Program-made: the position numbers and the translations under genes
DNA from: UKL13-2 sp043744255
GTDB taxonomy: Bacteria > Pseudomonadota > Gammaproteobacteria > Burkholderiales > Usitatibacteraceae
Assembly (NCBI GenBank): GCA_043744255.1
Contig: JAYTVA010000092.1
Location: 1 to 16,818, forward strand
Direction of reading: 5' to 3'
Length of the DNA: 16,818 bases
Notes under the pieces: model-generated
What the model was told of the DNA's origin: nothing
The model's database searches: none
The model's input: the letters and a program-made list of their open reading frames with translations, nothing else
Shown: positions 1 to 6,875 of the stretch, one piece after another
Numbering within the stretch: the stretch's first letter is position 1
Layout: every line of letters begins with the position of its first letter

Positions 1-1302
1 AAGGCTTTCGACGAAAATAAATTCAAGGAAGGCCACGCATTTGACGGCTCGTCCATCGCCGGTTGGAAAGGCATCGAAGCCTCCGATATGCAATTGATGC
101 CTGATCCAAGCACGGCATTCATTGATCCGTTTTTTGATGAGGCCACGTTGGTGTTGTCCTGTGACGTGCTCGAGCCCGCGACGGGCAAAGGCTACGACCG
201 CGACCCACGTTCGCTCGCCAAGCGCGCCGAAGCGTATTTGAAATCCACCGGCATTGGCGACACCGCCTACTTTGGCCCAGAACCCGAATTCTTTATCTTC
301 GACGCCGTTGAGTGGAATGTCGATATGTCGGGCTGCTCGGCGAAAGTGTTCTCAGAAGAAGCCGCATGGTCAACCGGCGAAAAATTTGAAGGCGGCAACC
401 TCGGCCATCGCCCGCCGGTCAAGGGCGGCTATTTTCCGGTTCCCCCAGTCGATCAATTGCAAGACATCCGCTCGGCGATGTGTCTGGCGCTCGAAGACAT
501 GGGCGTGGAAGTTGAAGTTCATCACCACGAAGTTGCCAATGCTGGCCAATGCGAAATCGGCACGAAATTCGAAACGCTGACCAAGCGCGCCGACTGGACG
601 CAAATCCTGAAATACGCTGTCACCAACGTCGCGCACAGCTACGGCAAAACGGCGACCTTCATGCCGAAACCGATCGTCGGCGACAACGGTTCAGGCATGC
701 ACGTGCACCAGTCGATCTGGAAAGACGGCAAGAACCTGTTCGCGGGCAATGGCTACGCAGGTCTATCTGAAACCGCGCTGTATTACATCGGCGGCATCAT
801 CAAGCATGCGCGCGCGTTGAACGCGATCACCAACCCTGGCACCAACTCGTACAAGCGTTTGGTACCCGGCTTTGAAGCGCCCGTGAAATTGGCGTACTCG
901 GCGCGTAACCGTTCCGCTTCGATTCGCGTGCCATATGTGCAATCCGACAAAGCGCGTCGTATCGAAGTGCGCTTCCCGGACCCAACCGCGAACCCGTACC
1001 TCGCCTTCGCTGCGATGATGATGGCCGGTCTCGACGGTATTCAGAACAAGATTCATCCGGGAGATCCTTCCGACAAGAACTTGTATGACCTCACGCCAGA
1101 AGAAGACGCAAAGATCCCAACCGTTTGTTCATCGCTCGATCAAGCGCTGGATTGTTTGGATAAAGATCGCGAGTTCCTGACGCGCGGTGGTGTGTTCTCG
1201 AACGATATGATCGACGCCTATATTGAATTGAAAATGCAGGAAGTCACGCGCTTCCGTATGACCACGCATCCGATTGAATTTGATATGTACTACTCGGCAT
1301 AA
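1..1302 (+). CDS. glnA: Glutamine synthetase type I, 5' end cut off by window
   Basis: Catalyses ATP-dependent condensation of ammonium and glutamate to glutamine in the cytoplasm, as a dodecamer. The frame is open from base 1; by recalled alignment with the E. coli protein about 36 N-terminal residues are missing, and the 433 codons present fit a total near 469. Visible signatures are FDGSSIAGWKG near the start, the metal-binding GPEPEFF, HHHEVANAGQ, the ATP/glutamate-site GDNGSGMH, NRSASIR and RRIEVRFPDP. The adenylylation site NLYDLTPEE is present with its tyrosine at about residue 362 of the visible part, so activity is probably controlled by GlnE, as in other GSI-beta enzymes. It ends with TAA and is followed at once by a strong terminator. 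The downstream ntrBC pair supports the assignment. The promoter lies outside the window. Confidence 0.98.
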   Translation, partial: KAFDENKFKEGHAFDGSSIAGWKGIEASDMQLMPDPSTAFIDPFFDEATLVLSCDVLEPATGKGYDRDPRSLAKRAEAYLKSTGIGDTAYFGPEPEFFIFDAVEWNVDMSGCSAKVFSEEAAWSTGEKFEGGNLGHRPPVKGGYFPVPPVDQLQDIRSAMCLALEDMGVEVEVHHHEVANAGQCEIGTKFETLTKRADWTQILKYAVTNVAHSYGKTATFMPKPIVGDNGSGMHVHQSIWKDGKNLFAGNGYAGLSETALYYIGGIIKHARALNAITNPGTNSYKRLVPGFEAPVKLAYSARNRSASIRVPYVQSDKARRIEVRFPDPTANPYLAFAAMMMAGLDGIQNKIHPGDPSDKNLYDLTPEEDAKIPTVCSSLDQALDCLDKDREFLTRGGVFSNDMIDAYIELKMQEVTRFRMTTHPIEFDMYYSA

Positions 1303-1323
1303 ACAAAGAACGTTTGTCCAACG

Positions 1324-1358
1324 CGGGCGGCACCCTCACGGGGCCGCCCGTTTTGTTT
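1324..1358 (+). terminator. Rho-independent terminator of glnA
   Basis: An 8-bp perfect GC-only stem (CGGGCGGC at 1324-1331 with GCCGCCCG at 1343-1350) is followed by TTTTGTTT. It starts 21 nt after the glnA stop and separates glnA from the DUF4124 gene. Confidence 0.9.
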
Positions 1359-1509
1359 ATGGGACGCACTTGTGGAAAGTGCTTGCAAAACCGCGTTGAA
1401 CCATCTGAAAACGCGCAAGTTTTTTCGCAAAATCGACCGCTTTTTTGTCAATTTTTGGCCGTTTTACTACCCATAGTGGTTGCGGGGCGTCCGCACACAA
1501 CCCATTGAG

Positions 1510-1538
1510 TTGATAAACAAAATTGAAGCGCTTATGCT
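1510..1538 (+). promoter_or_regulatory. Sigma-70-type promoter for the DUF4124 gene
   Basis: TTGATA (1510-1515), a 17-nt spacer and TATGCT (1533-1538) match the -35/-10 pattern well. Transcription would start near 1545, leaving about 50 nt of leader before the start at 1597. With the glnA terminator upstream, this suggests the gene is its own unit. The rest of the 1303-1596 gap is AT-rich with no convincing gene. Confidence 0.6.
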
Positions 1539-1596
1539 CATTTTCCGCTGTTGAAGGTCGATTTCAGACCATGTCTAGCGGGCTCGGAGTTGGCGC

Positions 1597-2520
1597 ATGG
1601 GAGCAATCGTGGTTCGAAAAAAGGGCAAGCTGCATTCGGCGCGGTGGATCGCGTTGTGTGTCTGTCTGCCTATGCTCAACACCACTGCGGCTACCCAACC
1701 AACGCCACCTGGAGCACCTACGATCTATAAGTTGATCGACGCCAACGGCAAGGTCACTTATACGAATTCACCTGTGAAGGGCGGCAAGAAAGTTGAGTTG
1801 GAACCAATCACGGTTATTCCCACCTCTCCTGCTGCGTCCCTTGGTGCAGCGCCCGTTGTGGCCAACGCAAAGCCGCCGGCACCGGTGCTCATACCCGTTA
1901 GCCCAGCCGAGCCAGTCATCGCGACATCGCCCACGAAGCCGACCGTCGCTACCGTCACGCCGATCTCGAAAGCGCAACTCCAAGGTAACGCTGGTGCCCC
2001 CGCAATCCGTCCGCCGTCAGTCGCTGCGAGCCCAGCCCCTACACTACCAGTGGTAAAACTTTCGCCCAATGTGACAGTGGCAAAGGTTCCGGTTGCAGCA
2101 CCAATTGCTACGATTACCCAGCCCGCCGCCGCGGCTGTTGCCAAGCCCACGACACCCGTAACCGCCCTCTTAGCCAGCGCAGCACCATCCGCCGATGCCA
2201 TCACACAGAAACGCCGTGAAGAACTACGGCTGCGTGCACTCACCAATGACATCGCGCGTGAAGAAAAGCTGTTGACCGCCGCCCGGGGGCAACTCAGCGA
2301 CGAAAAGAAAAATTCCGAATCTTTCCGCAAACTGCGCGTATCGCTTTCAAGCAAATCCGTCACCGCCGGGCAATTGCCCGCCGTAAACGCCGAAGGCAAA
2401 GCGAAGGTCGAGCGTCACTTTGAGCGCGTGCGCGACTTGCAAGACCAAGTAAACATGCACGAACGCAACCTCGAGGGTCTGCGCAAATCCGATCAACCCG
2501 TGAAAGTCGCTGCGCGCTAA
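1597..2520 (+). CDS. Secreted DUF4124-domain protein with Pro/Ala-rich linker and C-terminal coiled coil
   Basis: A 307-aa protein of unknown function. Residues 1-32 look like a Sec signal peptide: basic VVRKKGKLHSAR, hydrophobic WIALCVCLPML, likely cleavage after TAA. Residues 43-75 match the DUF4124 pattern (IYKLIDANGKVTYTNSPV), a small domain found on many proteobacterial envelope proteins. Residues 76-200 are a low-complexity Pro/Ala/Val linker. Residues 205-295 are rich in Arg, Glu, Lys and Leu and probably form a coiled coil. The ATG at 1597 has GGAG seven nt upstream. The product is probably periplasmic. The gene sits between glnA and ntrB but has its own promoter and terminator, so a nitrogen role cannot be assumed. 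Family assignment is from the recognised N-terminal motif. Confidence 0.85.
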   Translation: MGAIVVRKKGKLHSARWIALCVCLPMLNTTAATQPTPPGAPTIYKLIDANGKVTYTNSPVKGGKKVELEPITVIPTSPAASLGAAPVVANAKPPAPVLIPVSPAEPVIATSPTKPTVATVTPISKAQLQGNAGAPAIRPPSVAASPAPTLPVVKLSPNVTVAKVPVAAPIATITQPAAAAVAKPTTPVTALLASAAPSADAITQKRREELRLRALTNDIAREEKLLTAARGQLSDEKKNSESFRKLRVSLSSKSVTAGQLPAVNAEGKAKVERHFERVRDLQDQVNMHERNLEGLRKSDQPVKVAAR

Positions 2521-2546
2521 TTTCGTCCGACTCCACATCCGACTCC

Positions 2547-2570
2547 TTTCGATCATTCGTCTGATCGAAA
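2547..2570 (+). other. Perfect 9-bp hairpin upstream of terminator
   Basis: TTTCGATCA (2547-2555) and TGATCGAAA (2562-2570) form a perfect stem around a 6-nt loop. There is no T-tract after it, so it is not a terminator itself. It could protect the 3' end of the mRNA or be a protein-binding palindrome. Confidence 0.6.
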
Positions 2571-2575
2571 TTCAG

Positions 2576-2606
2576 CGCCGGGGCATCGAGCTCCGGCGTT
2601 TTTTTT
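2576..2606 (+). terminator. Rho-independent terminator of the DUF4124 gene
   Basis: A 9-bp stem with one G-U pair (2576-2584 with 2590-2598) closes a five-base loop ATCGA and is followed by eight T residues (2599-2606). It insulates ntrB from the upstream gene. Confidence 0.92.
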
Positions 2607-2623
2607 GGTGCACGCGTCCCGCT

Positions 2624-2629
2624 TACAAT
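2624..2629 (+). promoter_or_regulatory. Possible -10 element for ntrBC
   Basis: TACAAT lies between the terminator and the ntrB start at 2693. No good -35 is seen at 16-18 nt upstream, where the terminator T-tract lies, so this is tentative. No sigma-54 GG-N10-GC element was found in the gap. Confidence 0.35.
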
Positions 2630-2692
2630 ACATGCAAGCCCTATCACCTCACGTCGCAAGCAAATTGCTTTTACCGTGCAGAGCCTTTCGTC

Positions 2693-3790
2693 GTGAAAAC
2701 AAACACCCTTCCCATTCCACCATCGTTGCCTGAAACTGCGTGTCGCTACAGCGGCCTCGATCTGCTATCGACTGCGGTGTTGATTCTCGACCAATACTTG
2801 GCACTGTTGCATGCCAATCCGGCGGCGGAGAGCCTATTCGCGTTCAGTCAGCGCAATACGCTGGGACACGCGCTTCAGCGCTTATTGCCGGGCAATGCGG
2901 CGCTATTCAACAAGTTGGCGCAGGTCGTCCGTAGCGGCACCGGCTTCAACGAGAACGAAATGACCGTCGAGATCAGCGGCGCGGCAGCGCTACATCTGGC
3001 GTGCGTCGCGACGCCGCTCGAAGCGGGCGCGAATGTCGGTGGCATCGCACTCGAATTTCATCCGCTGGATCAGCACCTCAAAATTTCCCGCGAAGAAAAA
3101 ATCATCGAGAACCAGCAGCTCAATCGCAATTTGATTCGTAATCTCGCACACGAAATCAAAAATCCACTTGGCGGCATTCGCGGCTCGGCGCAGCTGTTGG
3201 AGCGCGAACTCGCCGACGATGGGCTCCGGGAATACACACAAGTCATCATCAAGGAAGCCGACCGTTTGCAGAGCCTGATGGATCGCTTGCTCACACCGCA
3301 CCGCATGCCGAAGATGGCGCACATCAATATCCACGAGGTTCTGGAACGCGTGCGCTCGCTGGTGTTGGCCGAATTTCCGGATGGCATTCGCGTGCGGCGC
3401 GACTACGACACCAGCCTCCCCGAGCTGTACGGTGATTCCGAGCAACTGATTCAGGCACTGCTCAACGTCGCGCGCAATGCCGCCCAGGCCATGGATGGAC
3501 TAGGTGAGATTCGGCTGGTCACGCGGATCGCGCGGCAAGTTACGTTAGCAAAAGTTCGCCATCGTCACGCCATCATTGTGCACATCGAAGACACCGGCCC
3601 CGGCGTGCCCGAGGCGTTGCGCGACAAGGTTTTTTACCCGTTGGTATCGGGGCGCGACGGCGGCACTGGCCTTGGCCTGTCGCTTGCGCAAAACTTTATC
3701 AATCAACATTTGGGCATCATCGAATTTGAAACCGTTGCACACGGAACCCGCTTCACCATCTTGCTGCCGATCCGCGAACCGCAAATTTAA
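2693..3790 (+). CDS. ntrB: Nitrogen regulation sensor histidine kinase/phosphatase NtrB
   Basis: A cytoplasmic 365-aa histidine kinase that phosphorylates or dephosphorylates NtrC according to nitrogen status, normally through PII. No membrane segment is seen, as expected for NtrB. Residues 20-120 are PAS-like (LDLLSTAVLILD, NPAAESLF). The H-box LAHEIKNPLGGIRGSAQLLE has the phospho-acceptor at His153. The N-box NVARNAAQAM is at 258-267, the G1 box DTGPGVP at 300-306 and the G2 box GGTGLGLSLA at 323-332. The start is GTG; the next in-frame Met is at residue 90, inside the PAS region, so GTG is the only sensible choice although the ribosome site is weak. ntrC begins 10 nt after the stop, so the two genes are almost surely co-transcribed and translationally close. 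Confidence 0.96.
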   Translation: MKTNTLPIPPSLPETACRYSGLDLLSTAVLILDQYLALLHANPAAESLFAFSQRNTLGHALQRLLPGNAALFNKLAQVVRSGTGFNENEMTVEISGAAALHLACVATPLEAGANVGGIALEFHPLDQHLKISREEKIIENQQLNRNLIRNLAHEIKNPLGGIRGSAQLLERELADDGLREYTQVIIKEADRLQSLMDRLLTPHRMPKMAHINIHEVLERVRSLVLAEFPDGIRVRRDYDTSLPELYGDSEQLIQALLNVARNAAQAMDGLGEIRLVTRIARQVTLAKVRHRHAIIVHIEDTGPGVPEALRDKVFYPLVSGRDGGTGLGLSLAQNFINQHLGIIEFETVAHGTRFTILLPIREPQI

Positions 3791-3800
3791 GAAAGTGCAC

Positions 3801-5213
3801 ATGAAACCCGTCTGGATCATCGACGACGACAAATCCATTCGCTGGGTGATCGAAAAATCGCTCGCGCGTGAGGACATCCTCTATCGTTCGTTCGTCTCAG
3901 GGCAAGACGCCATCGACGCGCTCGCGGACGACGAAACCCCGCAAGTCGTCATCAGCGACATTCGTATGCCCAGTGTGTCCGGGCTCGATTTCATGCAAAA
4001 GCTGAAAGCGAAATTACCCGCGACGCCGATCATCATCATGACTGCGTACTCGGATTTAGAGAGTGCGGTCGCCGCATTTCAAGGCGGTGCCTTCGAGTAT
4101 TTGCCGAAGCCGTTCGATGTCGATCATGCGGTCGCACTGATTCAGCGCGCGCTCGATGAAAGCATTCGCGAAACCCCGAAAGCCGAGGCCAGTAGCGCCG
4201 CGCCAGAGATTCTTGGCTCGGCACCGACCATGCAAGAGGTGTTTCGTGCCATCGGCCGCCTCGCACAAAGCCACGCCACGGTAATGATTACCGGCGAATC
4301 CGGCACCGGCAAAGAGTTGGTTGCACAAGCGCTGCATCGCCACGGCCCGCGCGCGGCCAAGCCGTTCATCGCTATCAACACAGCGGCGATTCCCAAAGAT
4401 CTGCTCGAAAGCGAATTATTCGGCCACGAACGTGGCGCGTTCACTGGTGCTGCCGCCACGCGACGCGGACGCTTTGAACAAGCCGAGGGCGGCTCGCTGT
4501 TCCTCGATGAAATCGGCGACATGCCCCCCGATTTGCAAACGCGCCTGCTGCGCGTGCTTTCAGACGGCCAGTTCTACCGCGTCGGCGGCCACACCCCCAT
4601 TACCGCCAACGTGCGTGTGATCGCGGCCACCCATCAAGCGCTGGAAGAGCGCGTCAAACAAGGCTTGTTCCGCGAAGACTTGTTCCATCGGCTAAACGTT
4701 ATTCGGCTGCGTCTGCCGGCGCTACGCGAACGCCGCGAGGACATTCCGTTACTCGCCAAACATTTTCTCGCCAAGAGCGCCAAGGAATTGCGCGTGGACG
4801 CCAAGCATCTCGCCACCGACGCGATGAATTTCATCGCGCAACACCCATTCCCTGGCAACGTCCGCCAACTCGAAAACCTCTGCCACTGGATCACCGTCAT
4901 GGCACCCGGCCAAACGGTCGAGATCGCGGATCTGCCGCACGACATACGCGGTGATAACGCCAATATCAGCGGTGACAGCGATTGGCGACGCGCACTGGAA
5001 CGCGAAGTCACGGCATCGCTCGCACGCGGCGAAAAGGACATTTACGAAGTGCTAAACAAGGGCTTCGAATCTGCACTGATCGTGAAAGCGCTTGAACACA
5101 CCGGCGGCAGACGCATCGAGGCTGCTACGCTGCTTGGCATTGGTCGCAATACGCTCACACGCAAGATTCAGGAATTGAACCTCGATAGCGGTAACGCGGA
5201 TAAAGACGAATAG
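3801..5213 (+). CDS. ntrC: Nitrogen regulator NtrC, sigma-54 activator response regulator
   Basis: A 470-aa enhancer-binding protein (the E. coli protein is close to this length) that, when phosphorylated by NtrB, drives sigma-54 promoters such as those for glnA. The receiver domain (1-120) has the acidic cluster D8-D10, the phospho-acceptor Asp53 in ISDIRMPSVSG, Thr81 and Lys103. The AAA+ domain (about 138-380) has Walker A GESGTGKE (165-172), the sigma-54 contact loop GAFTGA (212-217), Walker B SLFLDEIGD, and the arginine-rich ALRERREDIP. The C-terminal Fis-type helix-turn-helix covers about 438-460 (RIEAATLLGIGRNTLTRKIQ). The frame is open far upstream into ntrB, but only the ATG at 3801 gives the normal receiver N terminus (MKPVWIIDDD). 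Confidence 0.98.
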   Translation: MKPVWIIDDDKSIRWVIEKSLAREDILYRSFVSGQDAIDALADDETPQVVISDIRMPSVSGLDFMQKLKAKLPATPIIIMTAYSDLESAVAAFQGGAFEYLPKPFDVDHAVALIQRALDESIRETPKAEASSAAPEILGSAPTMQEVFRAIGRLAQSHATVMITGESGTGKELVAQALHRHGPRAAKPFIAINTAAIPKDLLESELFGHERGAFTGAAATRRGRFEQAEGGSLFLDEIGDMPPDLQTRLLRVLSDGQFYRVGGHTPITANVRVIAATHQALEERVKQGLFREDLFHRLNVIRLRLPALRERREDIPLLAKHFLAKSAKELRVDAKHLATDAMNFIAQHPFPGNVRQLENLCHWITVMAPGQTVEIADLPHDIRGDNANISGDSDWRRALEREVTASLARGEKDIYEVLNKGFESALIVKALEHTGGRRIEAATLLGIGRNTLTRKIQELNLDSGNADKDE

Positions 5214-5218
5214 CCGAT

Positions 5219-5249
5219 TTGGCAATCACCACCTCGCTATCCGTACAAT
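5219..5249 (+). promoter_or_regulatory. Possible promoter for the 124-aa protein gene
   Basis: TTGGCA (5219-5224) and TACAAT (5244-5249) are separated by 19 nt, slightly longer than ideal. A start site near 5256 would leave a leader of about 24 nt. The -35 begins just after the ntrC stop. Confidence 0.45.
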
Positions 5250-5279
5250 GGTGCTCGAAATCAGAATCAGGAAAACACC

Positions 5280-5654
5280 ATGAATCAGCACTTGACACGT
5301 GATGAATTTGACGCCCTTGACGAAGTCGGCCGTCTACCGAAAGGCGGGAAGCCAGTTGTCAAACACAGCGCCTGCGTTGCCAGAAACGCCAAGCGCTTGG
5401 TCGGGATCAAGCTGATGCAATATCGGAAAGACGGTAGCTACCTCTTGACTGAGGCAGGTGCTGAAGCGCTATTCGTCAAGAAGTGCATCGCGGGGCTGAA
5501 CGCATTGGCCACCAATCCCGCCGCCAAACTGGACGATCCGGTCGCCACGTTCCTCGGCAGAAAGGGCTACATCGCGGTGAGCGTTGTGGCCGAGCACTTT
5601 GAGATCACGCCGAGGGGGCGCGAGTGTCTTGACGACATCGCAAAGAACCCGTGA
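5280..5654 (+). CDS. Unrecognised 124-aa protein with two wing-like motifs
   Basis: I do not recognise the family. The start is well supported: AGGA at 5269-5272 lies seven nt before the ATG, and a possible promoter precedes it. The protein is cytoplasmic by appearance, with no signal or membrane segment. Residues 18-60 (RLPKGGKP, then ARNAKRLVGIKLMQYRKDG) run into YLLTEAGAEAL, a pattern usual for the wing of winged-helix DNA-binding proteins. A second similar segment, FEITPRGRECL, occurs near the C terminus after GRKGYIAVSVVAEHF. This suggests two winged-helix-like halves, but it is a reading by eye and not a family match. A role in DNA binding is therefore only an inference. Confidence 0.75.
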   Translation: MNQHLTRDEFDALDEVGRLPKGGKPVVKHSACVARNAKRLVGIKLMQYRKDGSYLLTEAGAEALFVKKCIAGLNALATNPAAKLDDPVATFLGRKGYIAVSVVAEHFEITPRGRECLDDIAKNP

Positions 5655-5706
5655 TGCGCACGGCGTAGCGTATGATCTTCCAATACCCACTGCCAAGGAA
5701 TTTGTC

Positions 5707-5865
5707 ATGACACTCTGTCCCGTCGCTGTTGCTGTGGGCTGCGCAAAATGCCCGATTTTTAAAGCCTGCCCGGTCAAGGGCTTGATCGGCGATTACGTTC
5801 CGCCTACGGACGCTGCACCGAAAAAATCCGCCGCAACCGCAGGCAGCAAAGGCAAGCAGAAGTAA
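5707..5865 (+). CDS. Small four-cysteine protein (52 aa), possible metal binder
   Basis: A 52-aa protein of unknown function. AAGGA at 5695-5699 lies seven nt before the ATG, which is good support for a short gene. The N-terminal half carries Cys4, Cys12, Cys15 and Cys21, spaced C-x7-C-x2-C-x5-C (core GCAKCPIFKACPVKG), which could bind zinc or an iron-sulfur cluster. The C-terminal half (PPTDAAPKKSAATAGSKGKQK) is basic and probably disordered. It follows the 124-aa gene by 52 nt on the same strand and may share its transcript. A longer in-frame upstream extension to 5584 exists, but it overlaps the previous gene and lacks a ribosome site, so 5707 is chosen. Confidence 0.7.
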   Translation: MTLCPVAVAVGCAKCPIFKACPVKGLIGDYVPPTDAAPKKSAATAGSKGKQK

Positions 5866-5871
5866 CGGCAT

Positions 5872-5907
5872 AAAAAAGCCCGCCAAACAAAACGTCGATT
5901 GGCGGGC
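5872..5907 (-). terminator. Rho-independent terminator facing the minus strand
   Basis: A perfect 9-bp stem (GCCCGCCAA at 5878-5886, TTGGCGGGC at 5899-5907) has a six-A tract on its left side. Read on the minus strand this is a stem followed by TTTTTT, a classic terminator. On the plus strand it has no T-tract. The nearest minus-strand gene is the deacetylase ending at 6876, so it would stop read-through from there, beyond the tRNA. Confidence 0.75.
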
Positions 5908-6148
5908 AAGTTGCCGAGTTGCCTCGGCACCTCAGGGATGGTTCATTAGATAGTACGGCGAAGTCGATGAATTGGATGCGATGTTATTTCGTCATGATCA
6001 CGCTGACCATCGCTGCCAGTACCGGCTACCGCCTGCATAATCCGCCCATCCAGTTCGAGTAACGCATCGCCGAACAAGTGCAGTTACGCGCCAACCGCGC
6101 TATGCGTGGGTTTGAACCCTTCGTCCCAGCCACGTGCTTGCACGGCTG

Positions 6149-6177
6149 TTGGAATTTACCCAGCGAGTCGTTACAAT
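6149..6177 (+). promoter_or_regulatory. Promoter of tRNA-Gly
   Basis: TTGGAA (6149-6154), a 17-nt spacer and TACAAT (6172-6177) end 9 nt before the first base of the tRNA. Spacing and position are as expected for a tRNA promoter. Confidence 0.75.
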
Positions 6178-6186
6178 TTGCTGAAT

Positions 6187-6260
6187 GCGGGTGTAGTTCA
6201 ATGGTAGAACGGCAGCTTCCCAAGCTGCATACGAGGGTTCGATTCCCTTCACCCGCTCCA
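6187..6260 (+). tRNA. tRNA-Gly, anticodon CCC
   Basis: A 74-nt cloverleaf. The acceptor stem GCGGGTG pairs with CACCCGC, followed by discriminator T and an encoded CCA. The D arm contains GTAGTTCAATGGTAGAAC. The anticodon stem GCAGC/GCTGC closes the loop TTCCCAA, giving anticodon CCC (reads GGG). The T arm is GAGGG-TTCGATT-CCCTT with a G-T closing pair. No clear terminator is seen after it. Confidence 0.97.
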
Positions 6261-6381
6261 ACCCACTGAATGCCGCAAACTCCAGCATCTACGGGCGTTT
6301 TGACCCGAAAACCGTTTGCACACTTGACGATTGTTTGCGCTTTTCGTTGCCGCACCCACCGAGCGCATTTGCGGCGCGCGC

Positions 6382-6387
6382 TACAAT
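6382..6387 (+). promoter_or_regulatory. Possible -10 element for the lipoprotein gene
   Basis: TACAAT lies 33 nt before the start at 6420. No -35 hexamer is visible at 16-18 nt upstream, so confidence is low. The gene may otherwise be read from the tRNA promoter. Confidence 0.35.
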
Positions 6388-6419
6388 CATTCGGTATTCA
6401 TATTTTCGCGGAGTGCCCC

Positions 6420-6869
6420 ATGAAAAAGTCTTGGTTGGTTTTGCTCGCTTCCCTTGGTGTTTTTGTCGCTGGCTGTGCAGTCATGGCGGATGGCGCGCGC
6501 GCGGTGCAACCGGGCGATTTGTCGGGCACGTGGGCACCGATGAAAAATGAAATGGGCGGCAAGGCACTCACGTTACCGTCGGGGTTTGAGCTCAGGATCG
6601 AAGGAGATCGTTACCGTGCGGGCATTCCGCCGAACTACAACGACTTCGGGCGCATCGAATTTGTCGCGGGCGACACCAGCACCGCGCATCGGCAGATCGA
6701 CATCAAGGGCGAAGTGGGTGCGAACAAAGGCAAGAGCATTCCGGCGATTGCACGCATGAATGGCAACGAGCTGGAAATTTGTTATGACCTGTCGCAAAAA
6801 GAGCGCCCGACAGACTTCGTCAGCCGCGAGGGGACGTCGCAGTTCCGCGTCACGTACCAGAAAAAATAG
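6420..6869 (+). CDS. Lipoprotein with TIGR03067-like domain
   Basis: A 149-aa predicted lipoprotein. The signal peptide MKKSWLVLLASLGVFVAGC ends in a lipobox with the lipid-carrying Cys19. The residue after it is Ala, which does not retain the protein in the inner membrane, so an outer-membrane site is likely. Residues 33-147 follow the layout of the TIGR03067 domain, first defined in planctomycetes: DLSGTWAP near the start, RIEGDRYRAGI, then the repeated-type segment RQIDIKGEVGANKGKSIPAI and the typical LEICYDLSQKERPTDF. The function of that domain is unknown to me; it may be a small beta-barrel. GGAG at 6410-6413 supports the ATG at 6420 over the longer open frame beginning at 6270, which would run from just past the tRNA. 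The gene converges on the deacetylase with only 6 nt between the stops. Confidence 0.85.
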   Translation: MKKSWLVLLASLGVFVAGCAVMADGARAVQPGDLSGTWAPMKNEMGGKALTLPSGFELRIEGDRYRAGIPPNYNDFGRIEFVAGDTSTAHRQIDIKGEVGANKGKSIPAIARMNGNELEICYDLSQKERPTDFVSREGTSQFRVTYQKK

Positions 6870-6875
6870 CGCCGC

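Larger units (their letters stand above)
5866..6186. other. Gap without a clear gene (321 nt)
   Basis: This gap holds the minus-strand-oriented terminator hairpin (5872-5907), a second tight hairpin at 5912-5929 (7-bp stem, TTGC loop, no T-tract) and the tRNA promoter at 6149-6177. A 31-codon plus-strand ORF at 5967-6062 is present but has no convincing ribosome site. Nothing else is recognised. Confidence 0.6.

Noticed and set aside
1372..1387. Sigma-54 type element GTGGAAAGTGCTTGCA downstream of glnA
   Set aside because: GG and GC are 9 bases apart where sigma-54 sites need 10, and the -24 half (TGGAAA) lacks the usual CAC.
1314..1508. 64-codon plus-strand ORF after glnA
   Set aside because: It starts inside the leader of the terminator and reads through the hairpin; no protein features.
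1758..2399. Minus-strand ORF of 213 codons opposite the DUF4124 gene
   Set aside because: Low-complexity Gly/Ala/Thr product mirrored from the Pro/Ala linker; no motif.
5967..6062. 31-codon ORF (begins MNWMRCYFVMITLTIAAS) with a hydrophobic stretch
   Set aside because: No convincing ribosome site or promoter and too short to judge; kept only as a note on the gap.
6078..6269. Plus-strand ORF containing CSSMVERQLPKLHTRVRFPSPAP
   Set aside because: It is the sense translation of tRNA-Gly, another familiar false annotation.
6026..6355. Minus-strand ORF of 109 codons containing GEGNRTLVCSLGSCRSTIELH
   Set aside because: It is the antisense of tRNA-Gly; this peptide is a well-known false gene made wherever this tRNA is translated in error.
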